From: Gordionus sp. m RMFG-2023
Lineage: Eukaryota > Nematomorpha > Gordioida > Chordodea > Parachordodidae
DNA: 64,000 bases
Reading direction: 5' to 3'
NCBI RefSeq assembly: GCF_954871325.1
Contig: NC_088778.1
Location: 11,107,882-11,171,881 of the forward strand
Shown piece after piece: positions 22,480 through 34,776 of the stretch. Below the pieces are notes generated by a model, which was not told the origin of the DNA, made no database searches, and worked only from the letters and a program-made list of their open reading frames with translations. The first letter of the stretch is position 1. Every line of letters starts with the position of its first letter. The translations under genes and the position numbers were made by a program.

Positions 22480-24480
22480 TTATAAATTATAATGCCTAGA
22501 GAAAATTAAATCCAATGAATAAATTATTTACATATAGTATTATAAATGACACATCAAAATGTAATATTACTGATTGTCAAATAAATATGAAAGGCCATCA
22601 TAAATCTTGAGTGTCACCTAAAAATAAACAACGATCTAGAAATCGATAAAATTGACAAAATATTACAACAAAAGAATAATAAAATAAAAAGGTTTATGAT
22701 GTCACTAAGCCAACAGACGATAGAAGAAGCATTAAAAGAACAAACAATATCAGTAAAACTAAATAAAATAAATAATAAGATGCTTGTACTGAGTTGGTCA
22801 CTTTTAATGGAAGACCATTCAAGTTAATCGATGATAGAGGTTTTAAAAAAATTCTTGATCCTATATTAGAAGACGTGGGTAATATTAAAATTAATTCTCA
22901 AATATTTAATCTAATGTTGCAGAATAAGCCTTAAGTATTTGGCAAAATATAATCAATGAAATAAATGGTAAGTTACTATCTCTAATTGAGTGTGTTACTC
23001 GTCTAGATAGGTCCATTATTGGGATTAATCTTCAGTATATTCAAAAAGCAAAAATTGTTTTGAGAATACTAGCAATTAAAGAAATTTTTAAACGGCCCAC
23101 TGTAGAAAATTTACAAATACTTTTAATAAAAGTATTAAATGAATATGAAATCAAAATATTAAAATTTACACTATACAACTGACAATGGGGCAAATCTTAT
23201 TAAGATAGTAAAATTATTTTGAAGGATAGTGATCAAGACAATCAAATGTCTGAAAATAATGAAGAACAAATACATAATATAGATAATTTGAATGATGTTT
23301 CTACTAGTTTCACAAATGTACCTGATGAATTAACAATCAATCTTACAATATAATATTATAAACATAAGATGTTCATCTCAAACCTTATAACTTGAAGTGG
23401 ATCATGCAAAAATTGCTCAGTTTATAATATTATTATAAATGCTCGTTCTGCATCCAAGAAGCTAAGGTTACAAAATCGATATCAATCATACTAAGAAAAT
23501 TTAACTTAAAAAGATTTATATTGGATTATCATAGATTGTTATCACCTATGACATGCAAGAGAGATTAAATGAATTAAAAGATATGTTAGAGGAATTATCA
23601 GTATCATAATTTTGCAGCTTTGGAATGGGAAGCAATAATAGGGTTGATAAATTTCCTAAAACCAATTAAAGTAGCTACCAAGAACTTACAACTTCGGCAG
23701 ATTACCTTAGGGGAATTTTATGGCATATGTATAAAAGTTTAATTAGACATTTATATTTTACTTAACCCTTTGCTGGTTCAATAATAGATGGTATGAATTT
23801 AGAGAGAAACAACTTTTAAACAACAATGCATTTTGTCATGCCTATAACTATATTTAAGCTATGTTTTTATCTTATATAAATATTTTATTTACCTCAATTC
23901 ATTATTTTTATTTACTTTATATATTTTTCTATCTATTCATAAAAAATAATAAATTTTTTTAATGATATTTTTAATTTTTATTATATAGATATCAAGTGTT
24001 TCCAACTAAAAAGAAAAACCAAGTCTAGAGAGCATATTATTAAAAGATGGCATAACATGGAATTAAACTATGTTATAAGAGTGGAGGATTCTAGTGAAGG
24101 TGAATTAATGCCGGTTAATGTATCTTCATCTGAAGAGGATTTAGTAGAAAGTCTTCTTTAAAAAAAGATGGTAACAAGCAAAATCTGTTACAAAAATCGG
24201 AGAATATTATAAATATTTTAGTTAATTTTTCTAAAGAACCTAGGTTAAATAAAACTATGTATATTTTAAACTATTGTAGAAATCAGAGTAATCGATGCCC
24301 AGAATTATGTAAATTGTTTCATACTGGCAGTGCCAGCTACCCAACTTAGTGTGGAAAGATGTTTTTCAACAATTAATTTTATACAATCTCTTTATAGATG
24401 AAATTTGAGTGAGATAAATCTTGAAAATATATTAATTGTAAGGCATAAAAAAAATTTTTTAAGTAAATAAAGTTAAATAT
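22480..24480 (+). pseudogene. hAT transposase relic with BED finger and dimerisation end
   Basis: Reading along the plus strand in several frames, the order is that of a complete hAT transposase. A BED-like finger comes first (CNITDCQINMKGHHKS with LECHLKINN, about 22560-22630). Next are QQTIEEALKEQ and a region near 22800. A TDNGANLIKIVKLF-like segment follows near 23170, then EWEAIIGLINFLKPIKVATK near 23620-23680. Last is a dimerisation end reading VPATQLSVERCFSTINFIQS near 24330-24390. Many stops and frame changes separate these, so it is long dead. A stretch near 23840-24000 interrupts the coding match and may be an intron or an insertion. Confidence 0.75.
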
Positions 24481-24590
24481 TGTTCATATTACTCATTGAT
24501 ATGTATTATCTATAATTTAAATATTATTTTATAATGTGCAATAAATAAAAATGAAGGTTTTATGTATGTGTAAAAAAAATATCTCCCTAT

Positions 24591-25589
24591 TAGAGGTGGG
24601 CGCGAGCCTAATTTTTTATTCACGGCCCGCCCACTCACGGTGGCAATAAAAATTATTCACTCCCATTCACGCCTACCACTAAAAAATCGACCCGACCCGC
24701 CCGCTCACGAAAGGCAATATTTTGATTCAGGCCCGAAAATTCACGGAGTTTTTAAATTTTTAAAAACTTTAATGCTATAATTTTTTACACATTTTTGTAT
24801 TTATTCTATTTATTTCTTTAATTCCTTACCATAATAACAAAAAATAACATATTATAAATCCAAATTTTTACTTAGAAAAAGAAAAATGTCTATTTTTTTT
24901 TATTTCAACTGTGTACGCCTTTCCTCTAATAGGCGATTGGCTACAGAAAATAACCTTTCACTAGAAGCCGAATTTGCCAGGGCTGACAAAATTTTACTCT
25001 CTAATTTTCTCAAAAAAGGAAATAAATTTTCCTTGCTTCTTCTCATAGTTTTCATCGGTAGATGTTGATGTTTCATCAGAATCATCTAAAAATATGTTTC
25101 ATTTAGAATATATGGTTTTTTATGAATTTAGGATGAATTAGGAAAGTTATAAATGACAGTTGGCATTGACTTATGCATATCATCTAATTTTATATCCTTT
25201 TACATTTTTAAGATTGTTTTGTAAATATCTTACTTTTCTTCGTCTATTTAAAACTTAAGGCTTTTGAAATTAGGATCTAGAATTAAGCCTACCTTAAGTG
25301 CTGAGAATATTGTTTTCAAAAATTTTTCTTTTAAAAAAGAACTAAATTAAATTAGAAAATATGTATTATAATTATAAAATTGGAAATTTATATTTATAAA
25401 AAATATTAAAATAAAATTTCCGCGATTCACGGGAAATTCATGTTCACGCCCGATCACGAGCAGGAAAAATTTTGGGAAGGCTCGTCACGCCCAGTCACGC
25501 CTAATAATGTAAAATTTATTCACACTCACGCTGTGACCCACCGTGATACGATGGGCCACGCGTAATTTCACGGCCCGCTCCCACCTCTA
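24591..25589. mobile_element. hAT element, 999 bp, perfect 8-bp TSD
   Basis: The left end TAGAGGTGGGCGCGAGCC and the right end (inverted TAGAGGTGGGAGCGGGCC) are terminal inverted repeats. The octamer ctccctat is present exactly on both sides (24583-24590 and 25590-25597). Subterminal regions repeat cacggcccgcccactcacgg-like words. The interior keeps only a small part of a transposase, so this is an internally deleted, nonautonomous copy. Confidence 0.95.
24900..25085 (-). pseudogene. hAT transposase C-terminal scrap
   Basis: Sixty-one codons on the minus strand end in LSALANSASSERLFSVANRL and LEERRTQL, the hAT dimerisation signature SSaxxERLFSxaxxxxxxRRxxL. It sits inside the paired hAT ends at 24591-25589, so it is the last coding remnant of that element. 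Confidence 0.85.
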
Positions 25590-25597
25590 CTCCCTAT

Positions 25598-26000
25598 AAA
25601 TAATTCGAATGTAGATTTGAATATAAAAATGTTCAAACTGGTTTTTAGAGGTTCGAACAGAACCGATATTTTAATTTTTTACGAACCCCTGGTTACAATC
25701 AGAGAATTTTTTTTCAATAAACACAAAACTATGGTGCAGCTGTATTCATCTTTACAGTTAATAATTGACAATAATATGGTGCTATTGCTGGAAATATCAT
25801 ATTAAAATGTTCATGTATATTACTCTAATTAATGTATTTTTAAATTAGCAAATATTTTTATTAAGGCAATTTAGAATATTTACAAACAAAATTTGATTTT
25901 AATAACTCGATTTACAAATGTATAGATATTATGACGTTGGAGCAGAAACCATCTTGATGGTTTTTGTAATTTAATAAATATATTAAAAATATCGATAGAC
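25598..26000. other. No recognisable feature
   Basis: A 62-codon frame at 25617-25805 shows no family resemblance, and nothing else is seen. Confidence 0.3.
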
Positions 26001-26001
26001 A

Positions 26002-26280
26002 TTGATGTCTTGTTTGAGGAGATTGTATTCGCTAGAATACTCAAAGATAGATTGTCTAAAAAAGGAGGAGAAATGGGTCAAATTTCTTCTTAATAACGAT
26101 AAATCCTCATGCTTGGAAAAAATATGCGAGTATATTTTCTCCTTACCTCATTCTAATGCCTCATCGGAGTTCATATTTAGTCTGATGAGGACTGCTTGGA
26201 GAAAGGAGAGAAATTGTATTGCTCTAAGAACATTAGAGGCCGAGCTAATGATTAAACAAAATTATAATATGACATGCTAG
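26002..26280 (+). pseudogene. hAT transposase C-terminal fragment
   Basis: The frame ends in EYIFSLPHSNASSEFIFSLM, then RTAWRKERNC and AELMIKQNYNMTC. This is the hAT subgroup whose end reads iLslpHSNa.vERiFSlm...w..eRN.l.......l..k.N.n..C. The R of ER is replaced by F. The upstream part of the transposase is missing or unrecognisable. Confidence 0.7.
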
Positions 26281-26499
26281 CAATTTTGTAAATATCTCAA
26301 TAAAGACGGTAAAAGTTTAGTTCCATTATTTAAATCTCAAATAAAATATAATTAATATTATGTAATGTATTGTTAGTAGTAATAGAAATATAAGTCAATT
26401 AAAGATTTTTGCAATTGTGAGTAGTAATAGAAATATAAGTAGATTTATAATTCTTGCAATTATTTCTTTTATTTCATATTCATATCAAAATAATAATGT

Positions 26500-26770
26500 T
26501 CTCTTTTTTGTTATTCAAATTCATATGAATGAAAATAAACATTTTACAAAAAATATAAAATAACAATTCAATACATATCTTTTATCCCTTCGGATAACGT
26601 TGTATCTACTTCCTCCCACTCCTTTAGATTCATTTCAACGTTATTGTTTATTATGTACTCTTTGTTTACTCTCTCTTCGAGTTCGTATTCTTCAGTTAAT
26701 ATATTTTCGGTTCTTTTCCTTAATTGCAGTATGACGTACATCCCCAAGTCTGCGACCGTCCGAAATATAA
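26500..26770 (-). mobile_element. Ty3 element end fragment
   Basis: On the minus strand this contains the tail of a pol region (QLRKRTEN-like) followed by a partial LTR (aaaatgtttattttcattca). Both are homologous to the corresponding end of the element at 27270-34232. It is a diverged, broken end fragment of the same family, older than that copy. Confidence 0.7.
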
Positions 26771-27269
26771 GTTTCTCTGACTAAATAATCTCTCAGCAGT
26801 ATCACTTGAGCGCAAGGTAGTATTAATTTTTATATACATATTTTTAATATATGAAAAATTATCAAAAATACTTATTTATATTTTTAGATTTATAAAACTC
26901 GTCTAGGAGTTTTCTATTTAGTATCTTTTATTTCAAAAAAAAATATCGATAATTAGGGCATCTTTGTTTGCTATCTCAATCATTAGTTTCTAGCGATAAA
27001 AATTGTTGTATCAGGGAATAGAGTTTTAATCATCATGGTAAATGATGGATTATCAACCAATGATGACCATATTTGATCGGTCAAATATCGGTCAATTTAC
27101 CAAATTATATTTGACCTGTCAAATGCACAACCTGAATTATATTAATGTTTTTACTGTTATCTCAACTTTTTTATGTTTTTACCTGGATGAATTTGCTTAA
27201 AAATTTTTAGAAAAGTATTAAAGAATTAAAAACAAATTCTGAAATAGGTGTATAAAAAAAATTACTTAT
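26771..27269. other. No gene seen
   Basis: AT-rich spacer. A short inverted or doubled motif, tgaccatatttgatcggtca with tatttgacctgtcaaat, lies near 27060-27125. No element ends paired. Confidence 0.3.
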
Positions 27270-30009
27270 TGTAATGTATTTTAATAGTAAACGAGTTTTT
27301 CTTATTCTTTTATTTTGTAATGTAAAAAATCAAAATCAGCCTTTATTATTCAAATTAATCTCAAAATATATAATAATAATAAAAATAAACATTTTACAAA
27401 ATATATCAAAAAAACAACAATTTAATACACTATCCCCATTCGATCTGGTTTCGATCGTATCCTTTTGGGATATCGATCTTGACTTGTTTCTTCCTCCATC
27501 TCCATTCATTTCATCGTTATTTTTTATTACATCCTCTTTGTTTACTATCTCTTCGGTTTTCTCTTCTACTTCAGTACTCTTTTCTAATTCTTATTCTTCG
27601 GTTCTTTTCCTTAATTGGTCCGTATGACGTATAATCGTATTACCCGCTATCCTTACTTCATAACGTTGTGATCCGATTATGCTTTTAATAATGGCTTCTT
27701 CCCATTTTTTTTCTTTATTATTGTAAAGGCGCGACCAATTTATCTGAAATTTTTGATTGTGGTATTCAAACTTCATTGATTTTGGAGTTCCCTTTAGGGG
27801 TAATCTAGATATTGTCAGCATTTGCTATTTGTCTACTACTTTTGACTTCTATTTCATATTGATAAACGGCTAATAATAAAGCCCACCTTTGTATTCGGGC
27901 AGTTGATGTTGTGGATATATTGTGGGTATATCTTTTCTTGGATAAAATAAAACCATTAATGGCTTGTGATCTGTTTGTAATGTGAATTTTTTTTCCATAT
28001 ATAAATTCTTTGAATTTTGTAACCCCGAATATGATGGCAAGTGCTTCTCTTTCTTGGCTATAATTTTTTTCAGCTGCATTTAGTGTTCTTGAGGCGAATG
28101 CAATTGGTCTCCCCTTATCCCCTTCTATATGTGATATTACTGCCCCAATTCCTATAGATGATGCATCTGTTGCTAATATAATGGGTAATTTTGGATCATA
28201 ATGTTGTAATATTGGTGTACTACTTATTTCTTGCTTTATTTTTTTATACGCTTGCATTCATTAGTCCATTTCCAAACAACTGCTTTTTCTAATAATTTGT
28301 ATAATGGTTTGGCCTTGGCTGCAAAATTCAAAATAAATTTTGAATAGTATGTTGCTGACCCTAGAAATGACTGTAATTGTTTTAAATTTGTTGGTTCTGG
28401 TGCGTTTTTTACTGCCTCAGTATTTTTTTCGGTAGTTGTAATTCCGTTTTTTGAAATATTGTGTCCTAAGTATTCGACATTTTGTTTGAAAAATTTACAT
28501 TTTTCTATTTTTAGCTTGATTCCATTTTCATCTAGACATTATAGTACCTTTTTTAAATTTGTTTCGTGTTTCTCTCTATTTTTCCCGGTTATTATAATAT
28601 CATCTAACTAACAACCTACTCCTTCAAAACCTTTTAATAAATTCTCGATGGCTCGTTGAAATATTTGGAGAAGACGATATACCAAAAGGTAGTCTTGTAT
28701 ATATAAATAATCCTCTATGCGTATTGATTACAAGATATTTTTGAGACTCTTCCTCCACTTTAATTTGAAAATAGGCATCTGAGAGATCCAATATTGAAAA
28801 TTCCTCTCCTTTTCCCAAATTGGCTAATAAATCTTGGATTCTTGGTATTGGATATGAATCAATATTAATATTTTGATTTATAGTTCTTTTAAAATCCCCG
28901 CAAATTCTTAATGTTTTATTTTTCTTTTGAACAATTACTATGGGTGATACATAAAGTGAATGATTAATTTTCTCTAGTACTCTCTATTTTTTGCAATCTA
29001 TCTAAATCTTCTTGCGTATGGTATGGGACGTGATTTACAGAAAATTGGTTTCTCCTTTTTCATATATATTTGTGCCTTATAATCTTTCAAGCAGCCTAAT
29101 TCTTTGGTAAATGGAAATTCATTTTGTATATTAATATTATTTATTTGTATGGTCCTTTCAGGTAATTCAGTCATTTTGGGAAATTTAATTATCCAATTTC
29201 TTCCAATTAGATTTTTGGTATATCCTTTTGTAATTATGAGAGGTAGTTCTAATGTTCGCCCTTTATATTGTACTTTTACTACAGTTTGACCTAATAGTGG
29301 TGTATTGGTTCCTGTATAACTTTTAAGTTTTAGCATGCTATTTGTTAATTCAGGATGATTAAGTTTATTTTTCCAATCTATTTCGTTAATTATACTGACT
29401 CCAGCTCCATTATCCAATTCCATTCTTATATCACTGTTGTTTATTTTGACAACCACCCAAAATTCTGGATTATATTCGTTTGTTTTATTATTAATAAAAT
29501 TCACTATTTCTTTTCTACAGACTTGAGCAATGTGCCCAATTTTGTTGCATTTATAACAAGTGGCATTCTTGAAAAAACAATTATATATTCTGTGGTTTTC
29601 GCTGCAGGAGTGGCATGGATTTGGTTTTTTGTAGCTCGCATTATAATTATAATATGATTTTATTATTATTTTATCATTTTATAACATCTTTGTAATATTA
29701 TATAAAATATTTAAATATAAACAAATAGCAAAACAAGTCATATATTAAAAATGAGTGTAAATTTTAAAAATATCGATGGTTCAAAAAAGAGCTTATAGTA
29801 AAAATGTACCTAAAAAACATGTATAATTATGTTTAAAAATTTCTAATTGTATTTTTTGTTTTAGGAAGATTGACTCGCGTTTTTCGTTTGTTATGTTAAA
29901 AATTTTACGTGCTAAAATTTTTAAAAATGAATATGTTGATTAGGAGAAATTACCATTAGTTGAAATGACTATGGGTTGAAAAATAAAATTATTTTATATT
30001 GAGTATTTA

Positions 30010-32530
30010 TTGATATTTTTATTTTCGCCATTAGTAAGAGGATTTGAATAAATTGATGAGGGAAAAGAAGAGACACAGGTAGCGTCCCAAATTAGGGATT
30101 TCCCATTGGACCATGGGATGCAGGTTAAACCGACAGGTCTGAGACCATCTTGTAGAGAGAGGTTTGTTGGTTCTAGAATGTTAGGAATTTTAGCTTTATT
30201 GAGAGCGTTATGGATGATTTTATTTATGCTTTATGCCGGAGGTGGCGACCTTGGCTACGGGAGCAGTTTAGGCCGTGTCTTGCATTTGGTTGTACGGGTA
30301 GGTTGCAAAGGTGGCAAGTGTGTGAATGTGTTAGCGAGCATCCTAGTCTAAATCCTATGGTAACTCTCAGTTGGTCATTGGTTAAGAGATTATCAAGGGT
30401 TAGGCTTGGAAGTGCCTCGAGCCATTCATATCCGCCATATTTATCGTTTAATTGAAGAAGTTGAATATCGCTGATATCGGAGGGGTTCAGACTATTTTGA
30501 AGTTTCTTTGGTTCCAAGATTGATTTATTAGAAATTTCGGTTGGGAATGTTTGACCGTCTGGGGTTAGTAGATTCCATTTTTCGATTGCTACTGTTAAGA
30601 GATCGTCATTGGGGGTTATAAAAGATGAGATCGCGGAATTGACCGAAAGGCGATTAGAGATAAAAAGAGATAGGGAGAGTAATTCTAAGGGGATCAGGTC
30701 GATACCGCCTAGTTTAGCGGGTAATTGAGCAAGGTGCCAGTTAAAGTCTGATAATGGAAGATTAAGGATCCTTTCCATTAAGATCTTTAAGCGAATATTA
30801 TGCTTGGTGAAAAATTCTGAGGAGGTGAATGAGGAGGATGAGTGGAAGAGGTGTGAGATTTTAAGTAAATATAGGCACTTTTTTAATAGATAAAAAAGTT
30901 GGTGCGATGGGATATGATTGATGAACTTTACCAAGTTTTGCAACTCGAAGAAGGTTTTATCGATAGTTTTTTCCGAAATTTTATTATTTAGTAGTGGGGG
31001 GCCCAAGAGTTGGATATCTTCGATTTCGATAATATTGTAATCTTTAAATGAGTCTAGGGGAATCTCGGGGTTGAGTATGCAGATTTCTGTTTTGGTTTTG
31101 TTTAATTCTAGGCCTATTTTGGGGCATTCTCTTTCGAGGTGGAAGAGGGCTTTGCTTATTTGATGTTGGTTACCGCAGAGAGTGCCATCGTCTAGGTACC
31201 ATAAATTAAGGTCTAGATCAAAATCAGATTTGAGATCTTTCATCATATTATGGATGGCTAAGCAGAAAAGTATAGGGCCTATCCCTGCTGAACACCCTCT
31301 TCTGAGTATATACCGCAACCATTGAAAATGAGGGGAGTGCTATTGGTATAGCAAATGTCAACAATGCGTGAGTATTGGGGGAAATTATCGTAAAACGATT
31401 CGAGAGCCGAGGAACGAGATACTGTATTGAAGGCGTTTTTGAAATCAATTTTACAAAGAACGGAGTTTAAAGGTGGATGTTGTAGGTAGATTCGGAGACA
31501 GTGAGAGGCTATATCTACGCCTCCTTTTGTTCCGCAGCCTAATTGGTAATTGCCAAGCAGGGAATGAGTAACGGTTTTTATTTTTTTTGCGATGATTTTA
31601 GTAATCAGGCGTCTGAAGAAAGAACCGATAGCTATTGGGCGGATACCTCCTTTCGGCTTTTCAAATGCAATCAAGTTAGCTCCAAATATTATTTGATGAG
31701 CTAATGTGGGGATATCTCTATTGATTATATTATTGAGGAAGGATGTAAGTGAGTTAAAAAAAACTATTTGAATTTGGAGATTTTAGGAATGTTTGGAAGT
31801 AGGAAGGTCTATAGCCGTCAGGACCTGCTGATGAAAATTTATTAAATTCGTTTATAGTGTCACGTATATCTTGGTTTGATATTGTGAGAGGAGGAATATC
31901 GGACGGAGGATTTGGTAAGCTAGTATAAGAAGCTCGTGGATGGAGAGATTTTAGGTTTTCAAGAGTCACATCATTAGATGGGGCTAGTTTTGATTGTGAG
32001 GAGATTAATTTTTGGGCTCCGCAGACGTCGCCTTCATTTATTTTCTTGGAAATTTTGTCACAGATTTTAATGAAACTTTCATTGGAATTATTGGGATATT
32101 TGATGTGTTCAAGAGGTGTTAAGTAATCTATATTTTTAAGTCTGTCTTTTATAATGTTAGGTAGTGAAATAGATTTTTTATCTTTTGGGATTGAGAGAAA
32201 TTTAAAAGGGAAAGTGAAAAGATTATTCCAATGATTTGTGTTTGACAAATCAGAGTTAATATTATCAAATAATTTGGTGAGATGGTCTGTGATAAGGTAG
32301 TTAACACTGGTTGGGATGTGCTTAATTGTTGGTGATTTATTAATAAAGATAAATTCTTCTAGTGATTTGTTATTTACTTGTATGTGTTTGGTATTTATTG
32401 GGGGTTCTATAAGTTTTGTGCAAAGTGTGTTAGAGCCTGAGCAAGGGAGGGTTGTAGGGCCATGTTTGTAAAGATGGTCATCCTTTTTTATATTTATTAG
32501 TTTATGGCAAGTTGGACAGATTCCTTTCAT
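30010..32530 (-). pseudogene. Reverse transcriptase / endonuclease of the R2-like LINE
   Basis: The reading begins MKGICPTCHKLINIKKDDHL with a C-x2-C...H-x3-H finger (32530 downward), and the RT begins near FSSAGPDGYRPS. Frame breaks near 31760 and 31300 split the RT into three pieces. Visible RT motifs include KPKGGIRPIAIG, KIDFKNAFN, GIGPILFCLAIHN and WYLDDG (the catalytic YxDD). Near 30230-30270 comes CHLC...HGLNCSRSQGRHLRH, a C-x2-C...H...C finger. After one stop the endonuclease region follows (IPNILEP, LTCIPWSNGKSLIWDATC, to about 30070), matching the PDG...W..G..L.WD.T pattern of restriction-like nucleases; its expected D is V. One stop and two frame breaks make this copy inactive, but it is well preserved. 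Confidence 0.85.
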
Positions 32531-32904
32531 GGTAATGATGATGGGAAGGATTGATATTTAAGGTATTTATTTATTTAAGTCAGAAATAGAATTTTGCCTT
32601 AATATATGTAGCCTTTTCTTTAAAGTCATAATTTTATAACTCCTTATTATAATTTGGGAGTCTTATTATTGCCAAGTTTTGGTTTATGAATCTGATTTGA
32701 TATTTCTGAGTTTTTGAATTTTGGATAATTATTTTGTACTCAGATATTAAATATTTGAATGTTTATTAATCAGATTTATCAAATTAGTTTTTAAGGGTTT
32801 TTTTTAATTGAGTGATATATAATTCAATTGCTTATTAGTATTAAGGCCGTTAAGAGCTGTAAGGATTTTGATAAAGTTGTATTTCATAGGGTAAAAAAAA
32901 AATA

Positions 32905-33295
32905 TAATTTTGGAAGATATAAGAATAATATTGCTGCTAAAACTACTGTGTTAAAGTGATGATGTAAAATAAATAATTCCTGAATCTTTTTGATGAATAT
33001 AAATTTTGGAAGATATTAGAATAATATTGTTGCTAAAACTACTGCTAATGAAGTTATTATTAAGGTCAAAATTTTGGAAAATTTATGTAAGTTGTAATTA
33101 CTGTTAAAATGATGATGTAAAATAAATATTTCCTGAATAATTGTTGTAGTTGCACGAGATTGAATTATTATAAAAATATTGCTGCTAAAACTACTGTGTT
33201 AAAATAATGATGTAAAATAAATAATTCCTGAATCTTTTTGATGAATATAAATTTTGGAAGATATTAGAATAATATTGCTGCTTAAACTACTGTTA
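32905..33295 (-). repeat. Tandem repeats in the LINE 5' region
   Basis: The block aattttggaagatattagaa, ataatattgctgctaaaact, gatgatgtaaaataaataat, tcctgaatctttttgatga occurs three times, complete or partial, just upstream of the LINE coding region. Internal 5' repeats are known in other LINEs, where they can act as promoters; here that is inference. Confidence 0.85.
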
Positions 33296-34363
33296 TATCT
33301 TGTATTAATAATGGATCTTTATAAAGTAATATGATTTTATCCCCTTTGTTCATTATTATTCTTTACATTTGCCAAGTGTTTATTAGTCACGAAAAGATTA
33401 TGAAAAAATATATAAATAAAAATCATACTGTAATTATTATTTTAATTTAAAAAGTGAGAATAACTGTCTTGCTAAAAAGCAAACTAATGAGAGAACACAT
33501 TATCATTAGTATTATATGATTTTGTTTGTTTATCATTATTAACTTTTTTAATTTTATTTATATTATTATCATTATGTTCCTCTTCTAAATGATCAATTTT
33601 AGTTTCATCATTTTGTAATTTTTTATTGCTGTTTCTACTGCAGTAGCTATCTGAATAGCTTTATTTAGGTCTATATCGTCTTCGGATAGTAATCTTTGTA
33701 AAATTTTTGGATTTTTTATTTCGAATATAAATTTATCTCTTAATGCAGTATTTAAATATTCCCCAAAATCACAAGTCGTTGCTACTTTTCTTAGATTTTA
33801 TATAGTCTATTAGTTTTTCATCATTTTGTTGATTATATTGATAAAAATTATATCTCTCTACTATTATATTAGGTTTAGGATGAAAATGCTTGATTAAATA
33901 TTATGTATTTCTAATACCTCTTTGTTTCCCGGACTATCAGTTGCACATCCAGTATTTTGTACGTATCACACCCTATTGTTGTTAATAACAGAGATTTTTC
34001 TTGTATGATGTTAAACTTGGTTTTTTGTTTTTAAATTCTTGAAATAAGTTGTACCAATCTTTGTAACACAGGTTTGAATCCGTTAGACTTTTTATAGACT
34101 GCGCCATTATATGTAATGTATTTTATATAGTAAACAAATCAGCCTTTATTATTCAAATTAATCTCAAAATATGTAATAATAATAAAAATAAACATTTTAC
34201 AAAAAATAACAAAAAAACAACAATTTAATACACATCACTTATCGGTAACTAACGGTATCTCCGGGAAATTTTCGATATTATTATTTTTTTTATTGTTTTT
34301 TTTTTAAATATTTTTTTTATTATTTTTTTTTATTAATTTTTTTTATTTTTATTTATTTTTTTA

Positions 34364-34725
34364 TAACTAGATATTCATAATATACTAGAGAATTAAGATT
34401 TTTTCTTGAAATTTTCAATTATTTAAGATTCTATTTAAGATATATTCTTAAAATTTTCAATTATTTAAGATTCATTTAAAATTTTTCAAATACTAGATAT
34501 TTAAGATTTTTTTCTTATAATTTTAATTTTCTAAAACTATATAATCATAATATACTAGAGAATTAAGATTTTTTCTTGAAATTTTCAATTATTTAAGATT
34601 CATTCTAAAAATTTTTAATTTAATTTAAAATTTTGAATCAAATACTAAATATTTAAGATAAAAATATAATCATAATATACTAGAGAATTAAGATTTTTTC
34701 TTGAAATTTTCAATCAAATTCTAGA
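34364..34725. repeat. Internal repeat block in the Merlin element
   Basis: Three blocks beginning near 34366, 34545 and 34668 share ataatatactagagaattaa followed by gattttttcttgaaattttc. They lie between the transposase stop codon and the left inverted repeat. Confidence 0.8.
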
Positions 34726-34776
34726 TAATTAACCAATTTATTTCAATAAACAATGATAATATAGATATATATAATT

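Larger units (their letters stand above)
29662..33513 (-). mobile_element. R2-like non-LTR retrotransposon, 3.85 kb, 10-bp TSD
   Basis: The sequence atatgatttt is present on both sides (29652-29661 and 33514-33523), at the two points where the surrounding Ty3 Gag region stops and resumes. Between them the minus strand carries 5' tandem repeats, a zinc-finger and reverse-transcriptase reading region, a cysteine/histidine motif and a restriction-like endonuclease region. It ends in an A-rich tail (aaaatgataaaataataata). This fits target-primed insertion of a nearly full-length copy. It must be younger than the Ty3 element it splits. Confidence 0.88.
27270..34232 (-). mobile_element. Ty3/gypsy LTR retrotransposon fossil, split by a LINE
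   Basis: Short LTR copies lie at both ends (27270-27429 and 34112-34232; they share cctttattattcaaattaat). Reading from 34232 down: LTR, Gag start (MAQSIKSLTDSN, near 34105), more Gag (33500-34080), then the inserted LINE (29662-33513). After it come Gag zinc knuckles (CYKCNKIGHIAQVC, near 29550), protease-like region, RT (LPFG near 28690), RNase H (27805-28257) and pol tail (27591-27821). The purine tract gaatggggatag precedes the 3' LTR. It is broken with several breaks. LTR divergence by eye and the LINE inside it suggest moderate to old age. No clear target duplication was seen. Confidence 0.85.

Noticed and set aside
27270-34232. A target duplication for the Ty3 element (cttat on one side, cacttatc on the other)
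   Set aside because: The match does not sit directly at the LTR edges, and the right-hand copy is explained by the Merlin duplication.
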